A DNA stretch of 64,000 bases from Haloarcula sp. CBA1127 (GTDB lineage: Archaea; Halobacteriota; Halobacteria; Halobacteriales; Haloarculaceae). The stretch spans positions 207,932 to 271,931 of the forward strand of contig NZ_BCNB01000001.1 in assembly GCF_001485575.1 (NCBI RefSeq). Reading direction: 5' to 3'. The translations under genes were made by a program, and so were the position numbers. The notes beneath the pieces were generated by a model. It ran no database searches, had not been told where the DNA came from, and worked only from the letters and a program-made list of their open reading frames with translations. This document shows, one piece after another, positions 54,944 to 62,342 of this stretch; the first letter of the stretch is position 1; each line of letters opens with the position of its first letter.

Positions 54944-56170
54944 TCACTCCCCCGGAGCGAGATCTACCTCTCGCATATACGCGTCAAGCTGTTCGGCCAG
55001 TGCCCGGGCGAACGCTTCGTCATTGATGTCGGTCTCCATCTCGACCAGTTCGACCGATTCAGCCAGATTTGTTTTGAGTGCCTCGAACAGGGCTGTGTCG
55101 GCGTCGGGATCATGGAAATCCTCTCCCTCGACGTCGAGCATCGAAACACCTCCAAGTGGAATGTATAGAGCAGTTGGCCCGTTCGCTGCCGAGAGCTTCT
55201 TCGCGATGATCTCGCCCAGCTCAGCGTTCTCCTCGGCCGTTGTCCGCATCAGCGTTACCTGTGGGTTGTGGATATGGAAGTACCGCTCCTCGAACTCCTC
55301 GGGGACGGAGTCTCGTGGCCCGAAGTTGACCATGTCCAGCGCGCCCGTCGAGACGACCTGTGGCGTGCCCGTCTCCGCGGCGGCGTCCAGCCTGTCGGGG
55401 CCAGCAGCAAGCACACCCCCTACAAGCTCGTCGGCCCACTCCGTCGTCGTCACGTCCAACACGCCGTCGATGACGCCCTGTCTCACGAGGTCCTCCATCG
55501 CCTTCCCACCGGTCCCAGTCGCATGGAAGATGATCGTCTCGTAGCCTCGTTCTTCGAGATACTCCCGAGCCGTCTGGACGCACGGTGTGGTGACGCCGAA
55601 CATCGAGATTCCGATAGTGGGGCGGTCTTCAATTTCGATGTCTGGCTGGTTCGTGACCATCCCGACCATCGCGAGGGCAGCATTAGCAATCACCTTCCGG
55701 GAGAGTTGGTTGAGTCCCTCAATATCAGCCACCGAATACAACATCATCACGTCAGTGGCACCGACATACGGTTCAGTGTCGCCGGAGGCCATCGTCGAGA
55801 CCATCACTTTTGGGACACCAACCGGCAGCGCCCGCATCGCCGTGGTCGCGATCGAGGTGTTGCCCGAGCCGCCGAGTCCGAGCACACCGTCGAGGTCGCC
55901 AGAATCGTGTAGCTGTTGGACAATCGCCGCTGCGCCCTTGCCCATCGCTTCGATTGCCTCACCGCGGTCGGCATCGTCCCGAAGGTGCCCCAGCGTGGTG
56001 CCGCCCGCTTCGGCGACCGCACTCGCAGCAGTGTCCGGATCGATCTCCGGGTCGCCAACCACGCCCGTGTCGATGATGTGTACGTCAACGCCTTGCGCGC
56101 GAAGGACATCTCGGGCGAAACCTATCTCTTCGCCTTTCGTATCGAGCGTCCCAACGATTGTGACGGCCAT
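54944..56170 (-). CDS. Tm-1-like ATP-binding protein (UPF0261)
   Basis: A 408-aa protein of the UPF0261/Tm-1 family. The start region I-V-G-T-L-D-T-K-G-E-E is the family hallmark, followed by G-L-G-G-S-G-N-T-S, M-V-S-T-M-A-S-G-D, and the C-terminal G-G-V-S-M-L-D. A GTG at 56176 overlapping the cupin stop (GTGA) is the other possible start. The plant Tm-1 member inhibits viral RNA replication; the prokaryotic role is not known to me. It is the last gene of a three-gene operon with a cupin and a TIM-barrel protein. Confidence 0.88.
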   Translation of the reverse strand: MAVTIVGTLDTKGEEIGFARDVLRAQGVDVHIIDTGVVGDPEIDPDTAASAVAEAGGTTLGHLRDDADRGEAIEAMGKGAAAIVQQLHDSGDLDGVLGLGGSGNTSIATTAMRALPVGVPKVMVSTMASGDTEPYVGATDVMMLYSVADIEGLNQLSRKVIANAALAMVGMVTNQPDIEIEDRPTIGISMFGVTTPCVQTAREYLEERGYETIIFHATGTGGKAMEDLVRQGVIDGVLDVTTTEWADELVGGVLAAGPDRLDAAAETGTPQVVSTGALDMVNFGPRDSVPEEFEERYFHIHNPQVTLMRTTAEENAELGEIIAKKLSAANGPTALYIPLGGVSMLDVEGEDFHDPDADTALFEALKTNLAESVELVEMETDINDEAFARALAEQLDAYMREVDLAPGE

Positions 56171-56172
56171 AC

Positions 56173-56598
56173 TCACTCCTCCATGTTCTCGGGTGTCGGC
56201 AGTTCGCCCGGCGGGACGATCTCACACTCAGGAAGGTCCCGGAGTACCTCTTCAGGACCCGGTGGCGCGTAGACCGCGAGCAGTAACAGCGGTTCCCAGC
56301 TGGTGTTGACGGTTCCGTGTTCGACGCCTTCAGGAACGAACACCATCTCGCCGGCCGAGATATCGCGTGTCTGATCGGCGACCTCTTGTTCACCCTCGCC
56401 CCGGATGACGAAAAGGATCTCGTCGCTGTCGGGGTGCGAGTGGCGCTCATGGCCCTTTCCGGGTTCGAGTTTGACGACGCCAGCGCTGAAGCGCTCGCCA
56501 CCCGTCACCTCAGGCGTGCTCAGCCACTTCAGGACGCCCCAATCGAAGAGCTGACTTTCGACGTCATCAGGAGTGATGAAGTATTCGTGATCAGTCAT
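56173..56598 (-). CDS. cupin-domain protein
   Basis: A 141-aa single cupin. The ATG at 56598 (M-T-D-H-E-Y-F-I-T-P) is chosen because the open frame further upstream overlaps the TIM-barrel gene and translates to basic, non-haloarchaeal sequence. Metal ligands are in R-H-S-H-P-D-S-D-E near residue 50 and in E-G-V-E-H-G about 40 residues later. Such proteins can be enzymes or small-molecule sensors. It lies one base after the TIM-barrel stop and two bases before the Tm-1-like ATG. Confidence 0.85.
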   Translation of the reverse strand: MTDHEYFITPDDVESQLFDWGVLKWLSTPEVTGGERFSAGVVKLEPGKGHERHSHPDSDEILFVIRGEGEQEVADQTRDISAGEMVFVPEGVEHGTVNTSWEPLLLLAVYAPPGPEEVLRDLPECEIVPPGELPTPENMEE

Positions 56599-56599
56599 T

Positions 56600-57433
56600 T
56601 TAGAGGGTAATATCCTTGAATTTGCGGGCCTGTGCTTCGATTGCCTCCTCAGTCGGGAGGCGTTCGATGCTCGACGCACCGAAGAATCCGACGACACCCT
56701 CGGTGTGTTCCAGTACGTACTGGGCATCGTCGGGCCATGCGATCGGGCCGCCGTGACAGATCACCAGTACGTCCTCGTTTACCTCTTTTGCGGCGTCGTG
56801 ATGGGATTGAACGCGCTCGGCTGCGGCATCGAGGTCCAGTGCCGTCTCGGCACCAATATCACCAGATGTAGTCAGTCCCATATGTGAGACGACCACGTCC
56901 GCTCCGGCCTCAGTCATCTCGCGGGCCTGCTCCTCGCTGAAGACGTATGGGCAGGTGAGCATTCCTTGCTCGGCCGCTTCTTGGATCATGTCGACTTCCT
57001 TGTCGTAGCCCATCCCCGTTTCCTCGAGATTCTGTCTGAACCCGCTGTCCTCGTCGATGAGACCCACTGTCGGGAAGTTCTGGACGCCCGAGAACCCGCG
57101 CCGTTTCAGGCTCTCGATGAACACATCCATCTGTCGGAACGGGTCGGTCCCGTTGACGCCGGCGAGAACTGGCGTGTCCTCGACGACTGGAAGCACTTCG
57201 TGGCCCATCTCGACGACGATTTCGTTGGCGTCACCGTAAGGAAGGAGGCCAGCCAGCGACCCCCGGCCGTTCATCCGATAGCGACCGGAATTGTAGATGA
57301 TCAGTAGATCGACGCCACCCCGCTCGGCGAACTTCGCTGAGATACCGGTCCCTGCACCTGCGCCGATGACCGGATCGCCGCCCGATACTGTTTCCTGAAG
57401 TCGATCAAGGGACTCCTGCCGTGTAAATTCCAT
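56600..57433 (-). CDS. TIM-barrel protein, phosphoenolpyruvate hydrolase-like family
   Basis: A 277-aa TIM-barrel protein of the family annotated as phosphoenolpyruvate hydrolase-like or TIM-barrel signal protein, known to neighbour UPF0261/Tm-1 genes. Visible markers are G-A-G-A-G-T-G-I-S-A near residue 24, I-I-Y-N-S-G-R-Y-R, N-F-P-T-V-G, and the C-terminal C-H-G-G-P and F-F-G-A-S-S-I-E-R-L-P. It is first in the operon. A TATA-like element 20-30 bases before its ATG fits a leaderless start. The reaction is not established. Confidence 0.85.
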   Translation of the reverse strand: MEFTRQESLDRLQETVSGGDPVIGAGAGTGISAKFAERGGVDLLIIYNSGRYRMNGRGSLAGLLPYGDANEIVVEMGHEVLPVVEDTPVLAGVNGTDPFRQMDVFIESLKRRGFSGVQNFPTVGLIDEDSGFRQNLEETGMGYDKEVDMIQEAAEQGMLTCPYVFSEEQAREMTEAGADVVVSHMGLTTSGDIGAETALDLDAAAERVQSHHDAAKEVNEDVLVICHGGPIAWPDDAQYVLEHTEGVVGFFGASSIERLPTEEAIEAQARKFKDITL

Positions 57434-57967
57434 ACGTCAGATAGAACCATTTCATAATATAGTAATTAATTTTTTGATGATTACGGGGAGTTACCACGAC
57501 ACATAATATTACCATAGGTCATAGACCGCCGCCGTCAATCGGTCAGAACGGATCGACAGGCGGAGCTAGCCGAGTGTGTCGGGCTTGGCCCCGAGGCGGT
57601 CCACAGATAGGACTACCCCAAAGTGGCATCGTCCGGAAATTCCAGCGTGTTGTCTGCCGCAGTGAGCGACGGGAATGTCTCGGTATTACTGCCGGACGAC
57701 GTTCGACGCACGAGGGCCCTTCGGCGCTGTCCACAGCAATGCTCCAGCGCCGGCTACGACACTCGGTACAGTCTCGCAGCGGTGGCGCTGGATTCTGCGG
57801 CTTGCGATCCAGCCAACACCGGCCGCTTCACTCAATTAAGCACTAGTTGTTGACACAGTCCGATTCACAGGACAGGGTTTCGGACCGATATGACGGTACA
57901 CTTGTTGTAGGTACACGGTTCTATTTGCGCACAGCTTAAAGTGTAAACAGAGCTATATTTAACCAGT
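57434..57967. other. 534-base gap with promoters at both ends
   Basis: The first 50 bases hold the TATA element of the operon on the minus strand. The last 40 bases (ttaaag near 57935 and a tatattta at 57952-57960) precede the plus-strand TTHB210-like gene. The middle has short open frames on both strands, none with haloarchaeal-looking protein composition; a plus-strand frame at 57623-57853 begins like a coding sequence but then becomes Arg/Cys-rich. I see no gene here. Confidence 0.5.
57454..57463 (-). promoter_or_regulatory. TATA-like box of the TIM-barrel/cupin/Tm-1-like operon
   Basis: The AT-rich ataatatagt is centred about 25 bases before the ATG at 57433 in minus-strand sense, followed upstream by a run of AT-rich sequence to about 57475. 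It is the only clear promoter for the three genes. Confidence 0.5.
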
Positions 57968-59020
57968 ATGGTGGAAGAATCCAGCCCGAAAGGAAAAGAG
58001 GAGAGTCAGTCAGAGGAACAGCCGACGTTCACCCTAAATCGGCGGACGCTACTTCAGTCGACCCTTGCTGGAAGTGCGATATTGGGGGGAGTCGGTCTGG
58101 CCACACCAGTTGCTAGACAGGTGCGGTCCGACGAGATGGGTTCTGGAGATAGCAGCAATCGCGCAGAGGACTTTCCGCCGAGTGGAATCACTGAGTATGG
58201 ACGGAAAGCCACCCTCGGAAACGGGGAGGTGCGAACGTTTACGAGTGAAACACCGTCAGGAGAGCCGAGGTATCACGGGGTCGAGTTCGACCACACGGCA
58301 CTCGAAGGGCTTCCAAGCGAGACAGAAATAAATGAGATAGACAATCCTGTGGAGACTGATAAGTATCGGTTTAGTGGACAAGCGGCAACGATCCATTTCA
58401 AACAGTCACTCCAGTTCTTTGTGCCGTTCCCAGATGCGGCTGGCACGCCGTTTACCTTCTTAGGACTCAACTGGAATCCAGACGGCCATTTTGGTGGTAA
58501 CGGAGCGTGGGAGAAGCCACACTTCGATGTCCACTTTCATATGCGTGACCCCGCAACAGTAGATGACGTTGAGGGGCCTCAGCTTCCGCCGTACGATATC
58601 AAAACAGCGGACGGAATCGAGACAAATTTCGACTTCACTCAACTTCCAGAAGGGTATGCGCGACCACCTCCGGCAGTCGCTGATGAGCGGTATATCACAG
58701 ACATGGGTGAACACGCAGCTCCTAACGATGCGCCTGAACTCCCAAGCAGCCCCGACGGTCGAGGTGATCCTACTAGCTTCAGCAACACACTCATTCAAGG
58801 GTATATCGGTGACACAGAGGGGTCACAGCTGGCGTTCGTGGAACCGATGCTCACCCGAGAGTTCCTGAGCGATTTCCGCGGCAGCAAAACGTATGATGTC
58901 CCACAACCGGACGAATATCCACACGATCAGCAGCACCCACATGAGTACAGTGTCCGGGATATTCCGTCCCAAAACAAAATCGTAGTCGCCATTCAGAGTT
59001 TCAAACAGATATCTGACTGA
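57968..59020 (+). CDS. Tat-exported protein with TTHB210-like (DUF5602) domain
   Basis: A 350-aa exported protein. A hydrophilic N-terminal stretch of about 24 residues precedes a Tat motif (N-R-R-T-L-L-Q, Arg25-Arg26) and a hydrophobic core ending at V-A-R; there is no lipobox. The mature part matches the TTHB210-like pattern: W-N-P-D-G-H near residue 165, then K-P-H-F-D-V-H-F-H-M, a His-rich likely metal site. A second His-rich stretch (D-E-Y-P-H-D-Q-Q-H-P-H-E) lies near the C-terminus. The function of this family is not known to me. The ATG is the first in frame. Confidence 0.75.
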   Translation: MVEESSPKGKEESQSEEQPTFTLNRRTLLQSTLAGSAILGGVGLATPVARQVRSDEMGSGDSSNRAEDFPPSGITEYGRKATLGNGEVRTFTSETPSGEPRYHGVEFDHTALEGLPSETEINEIDNPVETDKYRFSGQAATIHFKQSLQFFVPFPDAAGTPFTFLGLNWNPDGHFGGNGAWEKPHFDVHFHMRDPATVDDVEGPQLPPYDIKTADGIETNFDFTQLPEGYARPPPAVADERYITDMGEHAAPNDAPELPSSPDGRGDPTSFSNTLIQGYIGDTEGSQLAFVEPMLTREFLSDFRGSKTYDVPQPDEYPHDQQHPHEYSVRDIPSQNKIVVAIQSFKQISD

Positions 59021-59090
59021 GCGGCAAGATCCTGATGATAAGCATCACCAAGAATTAGCTACTAAGATCTTCTGGCGACTTCAGCGGTCG

Positions 59091-59426
59091 TGTTTAGTTA
59101 AGTATCAAAAGTGAGGCGGGAGAATTTCTTAGTGGTTCATGCCAGAAATCGCCCGCCTCAGCGGTAGTAGAGACTGGATAGATTTGGTGATGTCGAAACC
59201 GCCGTTTTCTCGTCGATGGCGCGAAACATCTCCAAGCTGCACTGCAACGATTCGGGCGCCGATTTCAGACAGAACGCCACGGAAATCGGAATGCTGTCGA
59301 ACGTATCTTTCGAGAAATAAAACGACGAACTTCTTCGTTTTCAAACTGTTTCAGTCACGTCGAACCGAAGACAGCTGAAAATTGGCTCCAGAGTTTCGCT
59401 CGCTGGCACAATGCTCCAAACTAAAC
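59091..59426 (+). mobile_element. internally deleted IS6-family element (haloarchaeal ISH14/ISH15 type)
   Basis: A 336-base remnant. The ends tgtttagtta (59091-59100) and the complement of aactaaaca (59418-59426) form short terminal inverted repeats. Inside, the plus strand from 59139 encodes the transposase N-terminus (P-E-I-A-R-L-S-G, then D-W-I-D). From about 59214 to the stop at 59421-59423, in another frame, it encodes the C-terminus (D-G-A-K-H-L-Q-A-A-L, N-A-V-E-R-I-F-R-E-I-K, N-W-L-Q-S-F-A-R-W-H-N-A). The centre with most of the DDE domain is deleted. No matching 8-base target duplication is seen. It could move only if a full IS6 element acts in trans. Confidence 0.7.
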
Positions 59427-59651
59427 ATTACCTCGGTTGGAGTAACGGAGCACCGTAAACATAGGCCTGGGTCCACCAGACGTGCGAATCGACGCGGCCG
59501 CCAGATCAAGAGCTGTAGTCAGACCGGCGATCAGTGGATAACTACCGCCTAATAGAAACTGTTATATTAAATTCATGACGAACTGGATATATCCACCTAC
59601 CGTTGTCGTTCTCTCAGACGAGTCGTCAACAGGGTCGGTTGCAGTACACTC
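59427..59651. other. gap between the IS remnant and the P-loop protein
   Basis: No gene is seen. A tgttatattaaattc stretch near 59560-59575 is AT-rich and could be a distant promoter for the next gene, though it is 75-90 bases from the ATG. Confidence 0.35.
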
Positions 59652-62342
59652 ATGGATACCACGATACAAGAAGTCAGACCTGACGAACTGGCAGACACCA
59701 TCGAACTGGGCGAGGTAACCCTCGTTCTCGGTGCACCAGGTATCGGAACATCACAGCAGCTACGGCCACTGGGGCAGTCCGTCGAGCGACTGCCCGAGAC
59801 GGACGTTGCTGACGACGGGGAACTCGTAATCGTCGAGGACTTCGTCTCAGCAGCGTTCGCCCTCGACGACGAGTCCCTCTCGACCTACCTTTACGAGTAC
59901 GGGCAGAAATCGCTGTTTTCCATATCGGGTGGCGCAGTACTCGTCACCAATCCCCGGAGTTTCGACTGGCTCTGCCGGAGTGATCTGGGCGTGTCGGGCA
60001 GTTTCATCGAGACTGTCGACAGGGTAGTGGTGGTTCGAACGCCGCCGACTGCTGCCGGGACAGCAATCGACGAGGTTCGACAGCGTCTCTCAGGTGGAAC
60101 GCACGGGTTGGGTGACGACGAGCGAGCCGCCGTCCTGGAACGAGCCAGATATCCACCCTACTACTTCACCACTTCGGAACTGCAAGAGCACTTGGGATGG
60201 TACGACGGAACAGTCACGCCGGAAGCGTTTCTCCCCCTCTCGAAACACGACACGTCGGCAGTGCTCCTGCCTGGCGATGTCAGACGAGTGTTCGAGAGAT
60301 ATGAGATTACGAGCGGTCCCTTCGATAGCGAGTTCGCGGATGTCATCGCACGACTCCTTCCGAGAGGGGGTCTCCCCAGCCGAATCCCGAACGAGCGGTC
60401 GCCAGCGGTTCTGGCTGCGCTCGCGCTCGTCGCCGTTGGAATCGCCGAGGACGGGGACTGGCTCGATTCCCTCGTTCGAAATCGGACACTTTCACCGACT
60501 GCTGAGGCACTGGAACGTGCCCTGGATCTCCCGCCCGGAACAGTCGACCACCTCCAGGTCTTCGCCGGGGAGTCGATGCGAGCACGGATTCGCGAGCGTC
60601 TCACGGCTGACGACGAGGAATCGATCTTCGACGTGTCTCGTGAAGCACTCGACGACGCAGTGGATGCGCTCCAGTCGGAGAGTGCATCGCTCGAAACCGT
60701 CTCCACGGACCCTGAAGCGTATGGCTCCTCGCCACTCGTCGGTGCCTGGCACTGGGACGGGCCGGAGGCACTGCACGAGGCTGCTGCCGAGCGTGAGCTC
60801 CCGGGCACGATTCAGGAGGCTGACGAGACCGACGAGGAGGGGCTGGACTGGCGGTCGTTCGTCGACGGAGAGGACGGCAACGGTGGCGACGACCTCCTCG
60901 ATGCGCTCGATGGCGGGCTGGTCGTCCTCAGTGGCCCGAGATCGAGCGGAAAACGACAGGTCGCTGCCACACTCGCTTCGGAACTCGAGGACTGGGGAAC
61001 GACCGTCAAACTCCCCGACCTGAGAAACCCCGACCAGATTCGGACGGGGGTCGAAGCGACACCGAACACGGTCGTCGTCGCGACGTACGGGGCCGAACCA
61101 GCGAAGATACTCGGCGACGATGGCGTCCGAGCACTCCCCGAGTGGGTCGGGGACGGAAGTTGTGCCGGCGCGCTGCTCATCTGTGACGACACCAATCGCG
61201 AGCGCCTCGACGAGATCGCTGAACGGGCTGGCTGTGACGAACTTCCAGCTTGGACTGACCGCGTCGAATTCTCGGTCAAGGATCCGAGCGTCGAGACTGA
61301 TCGTGACCCGGCAGCCGTTGCGCAGGAGCTACTGGATGCAATTGGCTGGAACACGGTGCAGTTCCCGTCTCGTCGGAACGTCGACGTCGAGTCGGTCGCC
61401 GACCAGAGCACCCTGGCAGCCATTGCGAGTGTTCCGGATCACGCACTCGATGGGGCGTTCGTGGGGCGTGTTCTTGCTGAGGTTGTCGACATCGTCTCGA
61501 CGACACACGGGCCCGACGCAGCACAGCAGTGGCTCTCGTTTGTCGACGACCTCGTGGCGGACGTGGGGCGGAATCGGAGTTCCGACACGGAGGGGGCTCT
61601 CCAGTACCGGGGCGAAGTTTACGAGACCGCAATCACAGCCGTTGCGTTGGCTAATCCGAGAACTGACGAGTGGGTCCACGCGGTCGCACTCGGTGTGTTA
61701 GAGGTCACGAACGAGGTATCGAATCCCCACGAGGAGAGTATCGGCGGGAATTTAGAGCCGTTTGCCACCGCGTTCTCGGGTGCACTGGCGAGGCTCGCAC
61801 AGCCGCCGGACGGATCGGTGGTAAACCACGGCGCAATCGGGTGTGTCGACGAAACGCTTCACGCTATGGTCGCGGACGACGGGTGGCGGTTTCCGCTTCA
61901 CTTCGTCTACGGGAAGGCCGTCGGCCGGATCGTCCGACGGGCGGAGAATCCAGCCGGCAGCGAACGGCGGTCTCGCGACGATCGTCTCACTCGTTCGCCA
62001 GTACGCTTCGAGTCCCAACGATCACTTTACGACGGTCGTGCTTGCACAGAGCTTCGGGTCCATGCTCGGGCCGTCGCGGACGGCGACTGTTCGCCCGAGG
62101 CGATGGCTGACTGGGTGGCCGATATCCAGTCCCGTGCCAGCGACGCGGTCGCGATCATTACCGATCAGGACGCCGGACCAGCGGATGCTCGAAGCGTCCT
62201 ACGTCGCCGCTGTCGGCCAGTGGGTGTTCGAACACGAGTGTTCGGACGACCGGATCGGCCCCTGGCTCGATGCCGTCGGGCGCAGCATGGCAAACACAGC
62301 GACAGTGTCGACACTCGACGTGGATCCCGAGGCGTTTCGTGA
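59652..62342 (+). CDS. large P-loop protein of unknown family, intact 5' part of a broken gene
   Basis: From the ATG at 59652 the frame stays coding-like for about 770 residues and then loses sense near 61970, so the listed stop is not the natural end. Two P-loop-like sites are visible: V-L-G-A-P-G-I-G-T-S near residue 30, where Thr replaces the usual Lys, and a proper V-L-S-G-P-R-S-S-G-K-R near residue 430. A Walker B-like A-L-L-I-C-D-D follows near 510. Two nucleotide-binding modules followed by a long helical region recall STAND-type signalling ATPases, but I cannot assign a family. It may be a haloarchaeal-specific protein. Confidence 0.6.
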   Translation: MDTTIQEVRPDELADTIELGEVTLVLGAPGIGTSQQLRPLGQSVERLPETDVADDGELVIVEDFVSAAFALDDESLSTYLYEYGQKSLFSISGGAVLVTNPRSFDWLCRSDLGVSGSFIETVDRVVVVRTPPTAAGTAIDEVRQRLSGGTHGLGDDERAAVLERARYPPYYFTTSELQEHLGWYDGTVTPEAFLPLSKHDTSAVLLPGDVRRVFERYEITSGPFDSEFADVIARLLPRGGLPSRIPNERSPAVLAALALVAVGIAEDGDWLDSLVRNRTLSPTAEALERALDLPPGTVDHLQVFAGESMRARIRERLTADDEESIFDVSREALDDAVDALQSESASLETVSTDPEAYGSSPLVGAWHWDGPEALHEAAAERELPGTIQEADETDEEGLDWRSFVDGEDGNGGDDLLDALDGGLVVLSGPRSSGKRQVAATLASELEDWGTTVKLPDLRNPDQIRTGVEATPNTVVVATYGAEPAKILGDDGVRALPEWVGDGSCAGALLICDDTNRERLDEIAERAGCDELPAWTDRVEFSVKDPSVETDRDPAAVAQELLDAIGWNTVQFPSRRNVDVESVADQSTLAAIASVPDHALDGAFVGRVLAEVVDIVSTTHGPDAAQQWLSFVDDLVADVGRNRSSDTEGALQYRGEVYETAITAVALANPRTDEWVHAVALGVLEVTNEVSNPHEESIGGNLEPFATAFSGALARLAQPPDGSVVNHGAIGCVDETLHAMVADDGWRFPLHFVYGKAVGRIVRRAENPAGSERRSRDDRLTRSPVRFESQRSLYDGRACTELRVHARAVADGDCSPEAMADWVADIQSRASDAVAIITDQDAGPADARSVLRRRCRPVGVRTRVFGRPDRPLARCRRAQHGKHSDSVDTRRGSRGVS

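Noticed and set aside
57623..57853. 76-codon plus-strand frame in the gap before the TTHB210-like gene
   Set aside because: Only the first 25 residues look protein-like; the rest is Arg/Cys-rich, with no family match and no promoter at the right distance.
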